The notes beneath the pieces are model-generated. The model saw nothing but the letters and a program-made list of their open reading frames with translations. It was not told the origin of the DNA and did not search any database. From Glandiceps talaboti (Eukaryota > Hemichordata > Enteropneusta > Spengelidae): DNA of 64,000 nt. Of the stretch, positions 22,772-35,200 are shown in pieces (position 1 is the first letter of the stretch; each line of letters starts with the position of its first letter). Location: assembly GCF_964340395.1 (NCBI RefSeq), contig NC_135557.1, positions 5,913,716 through 5,977,715 on the forward strand, read 5' to 3'. The position numbers were made by a program, and so were the translations under genes.

Positions 22772-25320
22772 CACAATCCCAAGGTGAGTATTCTACATAC
22801 TTGATGGATATAGCGTGTATAACTCGACAGCCATATGGTCCACTCACAAAGCCAAGGTGAGTGTTCTACATACTTGATAGTCTGATATAGGGTGTATAAC
22901 TCAGCCATATTCTACTCACAAAGCCAAGGTGAGTATTCTACATACTTGATGGATATAGGATGTATAACTCAGCAATATTCTACTCACAAAGCCAAGGTGA
23001 GTGTTCTACATACTTGATGGATATAGGGTGTATAACTCAGCCATATTCTACTCACAAAGCCAAGGTTATTGTTCTATATACTTGATGGATATAGGGTGTA
23101 TAACTCAGCCAATATATTCTACTCACAATCCCAAGGTGAGTATTCTACATACTTGATGGATATAGGGTGTATAACTCAGCCATCTTCTACTCACAAAGAC
23201 AAGGTGCGTGGTTCTACATACTTGATGGATATAGGGTGTATAACTCAGCCATATTCTACTCACAAAGCCAAGGTAAGTATTCTACATACTTGATGGATAT
23301 AGGGTGTATAACTCAGCCATATTCTACTCACAATCCCAAGGTGAGTATTCTACATACTTGATGGATATAGGGTGTATAACATTATTCTACTCACAAAGCC
23401 AAGGTGAGTGTTCTACATACTTGATAGATATAGGTTGTATAACTCAGCCATATTCCACTCACAATCCCAAGGTGAGTGGTTCTACATACTTGATGGATAT
23501 AGGGTGTATAAATGCCATATTCTACTCACAAAGACAAGGTGATCAGTATTCTACATACTTGATGGATATAGGATGTATAACTCAGCCATCTTCTACTCAC
23601 AAAGCCAAGGTGAGTATTCTACATACTTGATGGGTAGGGTGTATAAATGCCATATTCTATTCACAATCCCAAGGTGATCGAGTATTCTTCATACTTGACG
23701 GATATAGGATGCAACTCAGCCATATTCTACTCATAAAGCCAAGGTAAGTATTCTACATACTTGATAGATATAGGGTGTATAACTCAGCCATATTCTACTC
23801 ACAATCCCAAGGTGAGTGCATGGTTCTACATACTTGATGGATATAAGGTGTATAACTCAGCCATATTCTACTCACAATCCCAAGGTGATCAGTATTCTAC
23901 ATATTTGATGGATATAGGATGTATAACTCAGCCATATTCTACTCATAAAGCCAAGGTGAGTATTCTACATACTTGATAGATATAGGGTGTATAACTCAGC
24001 CATATTCTACTCACAATCCCAAGGTGAGTGGTTCTACATATTTGATAGATATAGGGTGTATAACTCAGCCATATTCTACTCACAATCCCAAGGTAAGTAT
24101 TCTACATATTTGATAGATATAGGATGTATAACTCAGCCATATTCTACTCATAAAGCCAAGGTGAGTATTCTACATACTTGATGGATAGAGTGTGTATAAC
24201 TCAGCCATATTCTACTCACAATCCCAAGGTAAGTATTCTACATATTTGATAGATATAGGATGTATAACTCAGCCATATTCTACTCATAAAGCCAAGGTGA
24301 GTATTCTACATACTTGATGGATATAGGATGTATAACTCAGCCATATTCTACTCATAAAGCCAAGGTGAGTATTCTACATACTTGATGGATAGAGTGTGTA
24401 TAACTCAGCCATATTCTACTCACAATCCCAAGGTGAGTGTTCTACATACTTGATAGATATAGGTTGTATAACTCAGCCATATTCCACTCACAATCCCAAG
24501 GTGAGTGGTTCTACATACTTGATGGATATAGGGTGTATAAATGCCATATTCTACTCACAAAGACAAGGTGATCAGTATTCTACATACTTGATGGATATAG
24601 GATGTATAACTCAGCCATCTTCTACTCACAAAGCCAAGGTGAGTATTCTACATACTTGATGGGTAGGGTGTATAAATGCCATATTCTATTCACAATCCCA
24701 AGGTGATCGAGTATTCTTCATACTTGACGGATATAGGATGCAACTCAGCCATATTCTACTCATAAAGCCAAGGTAAGTATTCTACATACTTGATAGATAT
24801 AGGGTGTATAACTCAGCCATATTCTACTCACAATCCCAAGGTGAGTGCATGGTTCTACATACTTGATGGATATAAGGTGTATAACTCAGCCATATTCTAC
24901 TCACAATCCCAAGGTGATCAGTATTCTACATATTTGATGGATATAGGATGTATAACTCAGCCATATTCTACTCATAAAGCCAAGGTGAGTATTCTACATA
25001 CTTGATAGATATAGGGTGTATAACTCAGCCATATTCTACTCACAATCCCAAGGTGAGTGGTTCTACATATTTGATAGATATAGGGTGTATAACTCAGCCA
25101 TATTCTACTCACAATCCCAAGGTAAGTATTCTACATATTTGATAGATATAGGATGTATAACTCAGCCATATTCTACTCATAAAGCCAAGGTGAGTATTCT
25201 ACATACTTGATGGATATAGGATGTATAACTCAGCCATATTCTACTCACAAAGCCAAGGTGAGTATTCTACAGACTTGATGGATAGAGTGTGTATAACTCA
25301 TATTCTACTGACAAGATGAG
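22772..25320 (+). repeat. 68-bp tandem array carrying splice-donor-like motifs
   Basis: About 37 units of 68 bp. Variants alternate between 'cacaaagccaag' and 'cacaatcccaag' before the donor-like segment, and between 'tggatatagg' and 'tagatatagg'. Most units contain 'aag|gtgagt' or 'aag|gtaagt', matching the 5' splice-site consensus; a few are broken ('aaggtgatcag', 'aaggttattg', 'aaggtgcgtgg'). Because 68 is not a multiple of 3 the reading frame shifts each unit, so the many 64-108-codon frames with 'YSQSQGEYSTYLMDIGCITQ'-type repeats are artefacts. A block of about 785 bp (23403-24187) is repeated at 24432-25216, offset 1029. Confidence 0.95.
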
Positions 25321-25676
25321 TGTGTTTTGTAAACTTCTTGGGTGATTATTCACTTGGTACATGTATAAAAATGCTATGCACTGTCAGGCCTTTATTACAC
25401 ACAAGGATATTGACTATGAACTGACTAGGAAAGTCTTGACAATTCTATCCACAGATCATTTAACTATTAAAAATATGTCATCACATGTCAACAATGACAT
25501 TTAGCTTCTTTTTTTTTTATTCAAAGAGATCATTAATATGTAAGTTGACTTTCAATTTACAATATAATATTGAATGTGTTTTAAGTTATGGCTTTAAGAA
25601 AGGAATACTTCAATAAATCCAACTACATGGGGATTTAAAAACTAAAATCTATCTTCACCTATTTCATAAGTATTGA
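25321..25676. other. Unassigned AT-rich spacer between arrays
   Basis: Nothing recognisable; no repeat or gene signal. Confidence 0.4.
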
Positions 25677-26262
25677 GAAAGATTAGAACTGAGAAACTAC
25701 AGGGAGAGATTTGAAGAAATCAAAAGTATTACTTATTTCTACAGTGTTGAGATTTGAACTGAGAAACTACAGGGAGATTTGAAGAAATCAAAAGTATTAC
25801 TTATTTCTATAGTGTTGATATTTGAACTGAGAAACTACAGGGAGATTTGAAGACATCAAAAGTATTACTTATTTTTATAGTGTTGAGAATTGAACTGAGA
25901 AACTACAGGGAGATTTGGAGACATCAAAAATATTACTTATTTCTATAGTGTTGATATTTGAGCTGAGAAACTACAGGGAGATTTGGAGACATCAAAAATA
26001 TTACTTATTTCTATAGTGTTGAGATTTGAGCTGAGAAACTACAGGGAGATTTGAAGACATCAAAAGTATTACTTATTTCTATAGTGTTGATATTTGAGCT
26101 GAGAAACTACAGGGAGATTTGGAGACATCAAAAGTATTACTTATTTCTATAGTGTTGAGATTTGAACTGAGAAACTACAGTGAGATTTGAAGACATCAAA
26201 AGTATTACTTATTACTATAGTGTTGAGATTTGAACTGAGAAACTATAGGGAGATTTGGATAA
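25677..26262. repeat. Second 68-bp tandem array, about 8.5 copies
   Basis: 'gagaaactacaggg' recurs at 25691, 25761 and 25829, giving periods of 70 (one GA insertion) and then 68. The sequence is unrelated by eye to the 22.8-25.3 kb array, although the period is the same. Units differ by scattered substitutions such as gaagaaatc / gaagacatc / ggagacatc. Confidence 0.95.
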
Positions 26263-26326
26263 CTACAAATTATTATCATTTGTTATTATTATTTAAACTT
26301 TATTACGGATGCAACATCATGTCTGC

Positions 26327-26428
26327 CTACTTCATAACTTATTTTTCAAACTTTTGATACCTACTTCATAACTTATTTTTCAAACTTTTGATGCCTACTT
26401 CATAACTTATTTTTCAAACTTTTCATTT
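26327..26428. repeat. 34-bp tandem repeat, 3 copies
   Basis: 'ctacttcataacttattttt' starts at 26327, 26361 and 26395, exactly 34 apart and half of the neighbouring 68-bp periods. The third copy diverges at its end and leads into a pyrimidine tract. Confidence 0.9.
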
Positions 26429-26442
26429 CTCTTCTGTTTCAG

Positions 26443-26513
26443 ATAGAGTGGACAAGTACAATAAGATTTTGACATCAACATTTATTGCATATCAATATTG
26501 CTCTATACATTGA
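26443..26513 (+). CDS. Possible terminal coding exon (very tentative)
   Basis: A strong acceptor-like pyrimidine tract ('tttctcttctgtttcag', AG at 26441-26442) precedes a short frame reading RVDKYNKILTSTFIAYQYC then SIH and TGA at 26511. It is too short to assign to any family, and a tract like this can arise by chance in AT-rich DNA. Confidence 0.15.
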
Positions 26514-26544
26514 CTGAATGGACATTACTATCCTCCACTGGATA

Positions 26545-26880
26545 TAATAAGTTGTGACTTTTACAAGTTAGAAGTGAGACTTAGAAGTTAGAGTGATTGT
26601 ACTTTAAATTTAAGAGAATTACATCAAACTTTATACAAACAATTTATTAAGTAGATATTCTTAACCACCATTGATAATAATAATAATCTAAATTTTACAA
26701 GTCAGAAGTGAGACTTAGAATGAATGAACTTTCAATTTAAGAGATACATCAAACTTTATACAAATAATTTGTTAAGTAACATAGATATTGATAACGACCA
26801 CTATTGAAAATGATAATCTAAATTTTACAAGGTAGAAGTGAGACTTAAGAGTGACTGTACTTAAAATACAAAATATATAT
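26545..26880. repeat. About 130-bp imperfect tandem repeat, 2.4 copies
   Basis: 'ttttacaagttagaagtgag', 'ttttacaagtcagaagtgag' and 'ttttacaaggtagaagtgag' start near 26558, 26695 and 26823. The text between them ('catcaaactttatacaaa') is also shared. Diverged compared with its neighbours. Confidence 0.8.
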
Positions 26881-26974
26881 TTTAATTCAAATTCAAATCC
26901 TATTTGTCAGGTCTCTTATATCTCAATATTTGACTGAATGTTTTGTTGAAGGGGTAACATTGAGGTGAAATCAG

Positions 26975-27256
26975 TCAGAGTTTCCCCATATTTGCACTGT
27001 ATGGGTTCCAACCATAACAATGAAAGCTACTAGAGTTTCACCATACATTCATTGTGTTCCAACCATAACAATGAAAGTTACTAGAGTTTCACTATACATT
27101 CATTGGGTTCCAACCATAACAATGAAAGCTACTAGAGTTTCACCATACATTCATTGGGTTCCAACCATAACAATGAAAGCTACTAGAGTTTCACCATACA
27201 TTCATTGGGTTCCAACCATAACAATGAAAGCTACTAGAGTTTCACTATACATTCAA
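26975..27256 (+). repeat. 51-bp tandem array, about 5.5 copies
   Basis: Units contain 'ccaaccataacaatgaaagc' and then 'ctagagtttcac'. Since 51 is 17 codons, the plus frame 27020-27277 stays open and gives a 17-residue repeat (MKATRVSPYIHWVPTIT). With no other coding evidence, and further non-coding arrays on both sides, I treat this as an artefact of the period. Confidence 0.9.
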
Positions 27257-27270
27257 GCTACTAGAGTTAA

Positions 27271-27870
27271 ACCATAGACACAGTAACAGACCAAGGGTAA
27301 ATATAGTATTCTATAGATAATACACCATAGACACAGTAACAGACCAAAGGTAAATATAGTATACTATAGACAATACACCATAGAAACAGTAACAGACCAA
27401 GGGTAAATATAGTATTCTATAGACAATACACCATAGACACAGTAACAGACCAAGGGTAAATATAGAATTCTATAGACAATACACTATAGACACAGTAACA
27501 GACCAAAGGTAAATATAGTATTCTATACACAATACACCATAGACACAGTAACAGACCAAGGGTAAATATAGAATTCTATAGACAATACACTATAGACACA
27601 GTAACAGACCAAAAGTAAATACAGTATTCTATAGACAATACACTATAGACACAGTAACAGACCAAAAGTAAATACAGTATTCTATAGACAATACACTATA
27701 GACACAGTAACAGACCAAGGGTAAATATAGTATTCTATAGACAATACACTATAGACACAAAAACAGACCAAGGGTAAACATAGTATTCTATAGACAATAC
27801 ACTATAGACACAGTAACAGACCAAGGGTAAATATAGTATTCTATAGATAATACACCATAGACACAGTAAC
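27271..27870. repeat. 53-bp tandem array, about 11 copies
   Basis: 'ccatagacacagtaacagac' recurs every 53 bases from 27272. Units differ at a few sites (aagggt / aaaggt / aaaagt; tatagtatt / tatagaatt). It ends abruptly inside 'cacagtaac' where the LINE remnant begins at 27871. Confidence 0.95.
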
Positions 27871-28190
27871 ATTGTGACTGTCTTCATTGGTTACCTGTAC
27901 ACATTGTGTACAAAATCTTGCTCATCAACAAACTACATGTATCACTATCCTACGTCACTGACCTGTTACCCATACACAAGCCAATGCATGCTTTTCGTTC
28001 CAGCACTCAGTTTACACTTACCATCCCGCATGTTGCAACTACTATAGTACGGAGATAGCGCTTTCTCCTTTGCCGGTCCTAATTAAGTTAAGGAACTCTC
28101 TCCCAATTCACACTTATTAGGAGAGCTGTATCAATTGAAACATTCAGGTCACAACTAAAGACATACTTGTTTACAAACATTTACAACATA
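27871..28190 (+). mobile_element. Decayed LINE 3' end preceding the satellite
   Basis: Plus-strand translation shows a LINE ORF2 C-terminus in pieces: 'TVLHWLPVHIVYKILLINKL' (L.WLPV..R..YKI block), 'SYVTDLLPIHKPMHAFRSS', then after a frame change 'YGDSAFSFAGP', then 'SIETFRSQLKTYLF' and 'TNIYNI' before TAG at 28190-28192. At least one frameshift and several in-frame stops lie in the middle, so it is dead. Its 5' edge abuts the 53-bp array and its stop codon abuts the first 60-bp satellite monomer. The family belongs to the CR1/L2/Rex-like LINE range; I cannot be more precise. Confidence 0.75.
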
Positions 28191-29274
28191 TAGTAGTAAT
28201 GTGACTGGTAAATTAGTAACCCTACCCTAGTCATAAACACAGGACTACTATAGTAGTGATATCACTGGTAAATTAGTAACCCTACCCTAGTCATAAACAC
28301 AGGACTACTACAGTAGTGATATCACTGGTAAATTAGTAACCCTACCCTTGTCATAAACACAGGACTACTATAGTAGTGATATCACTGGTAAATTAGTAAC
28401 CCTACCCTAGTCATAAACACAGGACTACTACAGTAGTGATATCACTGGTAAATTAGTAACCCTACCCTAGTCATAAACACAGGACTACTATAGTAGTGAT
28501 ATCACTGGTAAATTAGTAACCCTACCCTAGTCATAAACACAGGACTACTACAGTAGTGATATCACTGGTAAATTAGTAACCCTACCCTTGTCATAAACAC
28601 AGGACTACTATAGTAGTGATATCACTGGTAAATTAGTAACCCTACCCTAGTCATAAACACATGACTACTACAGTAGTGATATCACTGGTAAATTAGTAAC
28701 CCTACCCTAGTCATAAACACAAGACTACGACAGTAGTGATATCACTGGTAAATTAGTAACCCTACCCTAGTCATAAACACAGGACTACTACAGTAGTAAT
28801 ATGACTGGTAAATTAGTAACCCTACCCTTGTCATATTAACACAGGACTACTATAGTAGTGATATCACTGGTAAATTAGTAACCCTACCCTAGTCATAAAT
28901 ACAGGACTACTACAGTAGTGATATCACTGGTAAATTAGTAACCCTACCCTAGTCATAAACACAGGACTACGACAGTAGTGATATCACTGGTAAATTAGTA
29001 ACCCTAGTCATAAACACAGGACTACTACAGTAGTAATATGACTGGTAAATTAGTAACCATACCCTTGTCATAAACACAGGACTACTACAGTAGTAATATC
29101 ACTGGTAAATTAGTAACCCTACCCTTGTCATAAACACAGGACTACTACAGTAGTAATATCACTGGTAAATTAGTAACCCTACCCTAGTAATAAATACAGG
29201 ACTACTATAGTAGTGATATCACTGGTAAATTACTAACCCTACCCTAGTCATAAATACAGGACTACTACAGTAGT

Positions 29275-32274
29275 GATATCACTGGTAAATTAGTAATCCT
29301 ACCCTAGTCATAAATACAGGACTACTACAGTAGTAATATCACTGGTAAATTAGTAACCCTACCCTTGTCATAAATACAGGACTACTACAGTAGTGATATC
29401 ACTGGTAAATTAGTAACCCTACCCTAGTCATAAATACAGGACTACTACAGTAGTGATATCACTGGTAGATTAGTAATCCTACCCTAGTCATAAATACAGG
29501 ACTACTACAGTAGTAATATCACTGGTAAATTAGTAACCCTACCCTAGTCATACATACAGGACTACTACAATAGTGATATCACTGGTAAATTAGTAACCCT
29601 ACCCTTGTCATACATACAGGACTACTACAGTAGTGATATCACTGGTAAATTAGTAACCCTACCCTGGTGATAAATACAGGACTACTACAGTAGTGATATC
29701 ACTGGTAAATTAGTAACCCTACCCTAGTCATAAACACAGGACTACTACAGTAGTGATATCACTAGTAAATTAGTAACCCTACCCTAGTCATAAACACAGG
29801 ACTACTACAGTAGTGATATCACTGGTAAATTAGTAATCCTACCCTAGTTATAAATACAGGACTACTACAGTAGTGATATCACTGGTAAATTAGTAATCCT
29901 ACCCTGGTGATAAATACGGGACTACTATAGTAGTGATATCACTGGTAAATTAGTAATCCTACCCTAGTTATAAATACAGGACTACTATAGTAGTGATATC
30001 ACTGGTAAATTAGTAATCCTTCCCTGGTGATAAATACAGGTCTACTATAGTAGTGATATCACTGGTAAATTAGTAACCCTACCCTAGTCATAAACACAGG
30101 ACTACTACATTAGTGATATCACTGGTAAATTAGTAATCCTACCCTAGTTATAAATACAGGACTACTACAGTAGTGATATCACTGGTAAATTAGTAACCCT
30201 ACCCTAGTCATAAACACAGGACTACGACAGTAGTGATATCACTGGTAAATTAGTAACCCTACCCTAGTCATAAACACAGGACTACTACAGTAGTAATATG
30301 ACTGGTAAATTAGTAACCCTACCCTTGTCATAAAAACATGACTACTACAGTAGTAATATCACTGGTAAATTAGTAACCCTACCCTAGTCATAAACACAGG
30401 ACTACGACAGTAGTGATATCACTGGTAAATTAGTAATCCTACCCTAGTTATAAATACAGGACTACTACAGTAGTGATATCACTGGTAAATTAGTAATCCT
30501 TCCCTGGTGATAAATACAGGTCTACTATAGTAGTGATATCACTGGTAAATTAGTAACCCTACCCTAGTCATAAACACAGGACTACTACATTAGTGATATC
30601 ACTGGTAAATTAGTAATCCTACCCTAGTTATAAATACAGGACTACAACAGTAGTGATATCACTGGTAAATTAGTAACCCTACCCTAGTCATAAACACAGG
30701 ACTACGACAGTAGTGATATCACTGGTAAATTAGTAACCCTACCCTAGTCATAAACACAGGACTACGACAGTAGTGATATCACTGGTAAATTAGTAATCCT
30801 ACCCTAGTCATAAATACAGGACTACTACAGTAGTAATATCACTGGTAAATTAGTAACCCTACCCTTGTCATAAATACAGGACTACTACAGTAGTGATATC
30901 ACTGGTAAATTAGTAACCCTACCCTAGTCATAAATACAGGACTACTACAGTAGTGATATCACTGGTAGATTAGTAATCCTACCCTAGTCATAAATACAGG
31001 ACTACTACAGTAGTAATATCACTGGTAAATTAGTAACCCTACCCTAGTCATACATACAGGACTACTACAATAGTGATATCACTGGTAAATTAGTAACCCT
31101 ACCCTTGTCATACATACAGGACTACTACAGTAGTGATATCACTGGTAAATTAGTAACCCTACCCTGGTGATAAATACAGGACTACTACAGTAGTGATATC
31201 ACTGGTAAATTAGTAACCCTACCCTAGTCATAAACACAGGACTACTACAGTAGTGATATCACTAGTAAATTAGTAACCCTACCCTAGTCATAAACACAGG
31301 ACTACTACAGTAGTGATATCACTGGTAAATTAGTAATCCTACCCTAGTTATAAATACAGGACTACTACAGTAGTGATATCACTGGTAAATTAGTAATCCT
31401 ACCCTGGTGATAAATACGGGACTACTATAGTAGTGATATCACTGGTAAATTAGTAATCCTACCCTAGTTATAAATACAGGACTACTATAGTAGTGATATC
31501 ACTGGTAAATTAGTAATCCTTCCCTGGTGATAAATACAGGTCTACTATAGTAGTGATATCACTGGTAAATTAGTAACCCTACCCTAGTCATAAACACAGG
31601 ACTACTACATTAGTGATATCACTGGTAAATTAGTAATCCTACCCTAGTTATAAATACAGGACTACTACAGTAGTGATATCACTGGTAAATTAGTAACCCT
31701 ACCCTAGTCATAAACACAGGACTACGACAGTAGTGATATCACTGGTAAATTAGTAACCCTACCCTAGTCATAAACACAGGACTACTACAGTAGTAATATG
31801 ACTGGTAAATTAGTAACCCTACCCTTGTCATAAAAACATGACTACTACAGTAGTAATATCACTGGTAAATTAGTAACCCTACCCTAGTCATAAACACAGG
31901 ACTACGACAGTAGTGATATCACTGGTAAATTAGTAATCCTACCCTAGTTATAAATACAGGACTACTACAGTAGTGATATCACTGGTAAATTAGTAATCCT
32001 TCCCTGGTGATAAATACAGGTCTACTATAGTAGTGATATCACTGGTAAATTAGTAACCCTACCCTAGTCATAAACACAGGACTACTACATTAGTGATATC
32101 ACTGGTAAATTAGTAATCCTACCCTAGTTATAAATACAGGACTACAACAGTAGTGATATCACTGGTAAATTAGTAACCCTACCCTAGTCATAAACACAGG
32201 ACTACGACAGTAGTGATATCACTGGTAAATTAGTAACCCTACCCTAGTCATAAACACAGGACTACGACAGTAGT
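29275..32274. repeat. Higher-order tandem duplication, 1500 bp (25 monomers)
   Basis: 29275-30774 and 30775-32274 share the same ordered set of variant monomers; for example the 'gtagat' variant is at 29461/30961, 'actactacaa' at 29521/31021, and 'tccctggtga..ggtctac' at 30001/31501 and 30481/31981. Confidence 0.85.
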
Positions 32275-35200
32275 GATATCACTGGTAAATTAGTAACCCT
32301 ACCCTAGTCATAAAAACAGGACTACTACAGTAGTAATATCACTGGTAAATTAGTAACCCTACCATTGTCATAAAAACAGGACTACTACAGTAGTAATATC
32401 ACTGGTAAATTAGTAACCCTACCCTTGTCATAAACACAGGACTACTACAGTAGTAATATCACTGGTAAATTACTAACCCTACCCTAGTCATAAATACAGG
32501 ACTACTACAGTAGTAATATGACTGGTAAATTAGTAACCCTACCCTTGTCATAAACACAGGACTACTATAGTAGTGATATCACTGGTAAATTAGTAACCCT
32601 ACCCTAGTCATAAATACAGGACTACTACAGTAGTGATATCACTGGTAAATTAGTAACCCTACCCTAGTCATAAACACAGGACTACGACAGTAGTGATATC
32701 ACTGGTAAATTAGTAACCCTACCCTAGTCATAAACACAGGACTACTACAGTAGTAATATGACTGGTAAATTAGTAACCATACCCTTGTCATAAACACAGG
32801 ACTACTACAGTACTAATATCACTGGTAAATTAGTAACCCTACCCTTGTCATAAACACAGGACTACTACAGTAGTAATATCACTGGTAAATTAGTAACCCT
32901 ACCCTAGTAATAAATACAGGACTACTATAGTAGTGATATCACTGGTAAATTACTAACCCTACCCTAGTCATAAATACAGGACTACTACAGTAGTGATATC
33001 ACTGGTAAATTAGTAATCCTACCCTAGTCATAAATACAGGACTACTACAGTAGTAATATCACTGGTAAATTAGTAACCCTACCCTTGTCATAAATACAGG
33101 ACTACTACAGTAGTGATATCACTGGTAAATTAGTAACCCTACCCTAGTCATAAATACAGGACTACTACAGTAGTGATATCACTGGTAGATTAGTAATCCT
33201 ACCCTAGTCATAAATACAGGACTACTACAGTAGTAATATCACTGGTAAATTAGTAACCCTACCCTAGTCATACATACAGGACTACTACAGTAGTGATATC
33301 ACTGGTAAATTAGTAACCCTACCCTAGTCATACATACAGGACTACTACAGTAGTGATATCACTGGTAAATTAGTAACCCTACCCTGGTGATAAATACGGG
33401 ACTACTACAGTAGTGATATCACTGGTAAATTAGTAACCCTACCCTAGTCATAAACACAGGACTACTACAGTAGTGATATCACTAGTAAATTAGTAACCCT
33501 ACCCTAGTCATAAACACAGGACTACGACAGTAGTGATATCACTGGTAAATTAGTAACCCTACCCTAGTCATAAAAACAGGACTACTACAGTAGTAATATC
33601 ACTGATAAATTAGTAACCCTACCATTGTCATAAAAACAGGACTACTACAGTAGTAATATCACTGGTAAATTAGTAACCCTACCCTTGTCATAAACACAGG
33701 ACTACTACAGTAGTAATATCACTGGTAAATTACTAACCCTACCCTAGTCATAAATACAGGACTACTACAGTAGTGATATCACTGGTAAATTAGTAATCCT
33801 ACCCTAGTCATAAATACAGGACTACTACAGTAGTAATATCACTGGTAAATTAGTAACCCTACCCTTGTCATAAATACAGGACTACTACAGTAGTGATATC
33901 ACTGGTAAATTAGTAACCCTACCCTAGTCATAAACACAGGACTACGACAGTAGTGATATCACTGGTAAATTAGTAACCCTACCCTAGTCATAAACACAGG
34001 ACTACTACAGTAGTAATATGACTGGTAAATTAGTAACCCTACCCTTGTCATAAAAACAGGACTACTACAGTAGTAATATCACTGGTAAATTAGTAACCCT
34101 ACCCTTGTCATAAACACAGGACTACTACAGTAGTAATATCACTGGTAAATTAGTAACCCTACCCTAGTAATAAATACAGGACTACTATAGTAGTGATATC
34201 ACTGGTAAATTAGTAACCCTACCCTAGTCATAAATACAGGACTACTACAGTAGTGATATCACTGGTAAATTAGTAACCCTACCCTAGTCATAAACACAGG
34301 ACTACTACAGTTACGGTAGTGATATCACTAGTAAATTAGTAACCCTACCCTAGTCATAAACACAGGACTACTACAGTAGTGATATCACTGGTAAATTAGT
34401 AATCCTACCCTAGTTATAAATACAGGACTACTACAGTAGTGATATCACTGGTAAATTAGTAATCCTACCCTGGTGATAAATACGGGACTACTATAGTAGT
34501 GATATCACTGGTAAATTAGTAACCCTACCCTTGTCATACATACAGGACTACTACAGTAGTGATATCACTGGTAAATTAGTAACCCTACCCTGGTGATAAA
34601 TACAGGACTACTACAGTAGTGATATCACTGGTAAATTAGTAACCCTACCCTAGTCATAAACACAGGACTACTACAGTAGTGATATCACTAGTAAATTAGT
34701 AACCCTACCCTAGTCATAAACACAGGACTACTACAGTAGTGATATCACTGGTAAATTAGTAATCCTACCCTAGTTATAAATACAGGACTACTACAGTAGT
34801 GATATCACTGGTAAATTAGTAATCCTACCCTGGTGATAAATACGGGACTACTATAGTAGTGATATCACTGGTAAATTAGTAATCCTACCCTAGTTATAAA
34901 TACAGGACTACTATAGTAGTGATATCACTGGTAAATTAGTAATCCTTCCCTGGTGATAAATACAGGTCTACTATAGTAGTGATATCACTGGTAAATTAGT
35001 AACCCTACCCTAGTCATAAACACAGGACTACTACATTAGTGATATCACTGGTAAATTAGTAATCCTACCCTAGTTATAAATACAGGACTACTACAGTAGT
35101 GATATCACTGGTAAATTAGTAACCCTACCCTAGTCATAAACACAGGACTACGACAGTAGTGATATCACTGGTAAATTAGTAACCCTACCCTAGTCATAAA

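Noticed and set aside
23069-25210. Plus-strand frames of 64-108 codons with 'YSQSQGEYSTYLMDIGCITQ'-like repeats
   Set aside because: Produced by the 68-bp array; frame shifts each unit and the same frames recur in the duplicated block.
27020-27277. 85-codon protein with a 17-residue repeat
   Set aside because: The 51-bp period keeps the frame open; no start context, splice signals or known family, and it sits among non-coding arrays.
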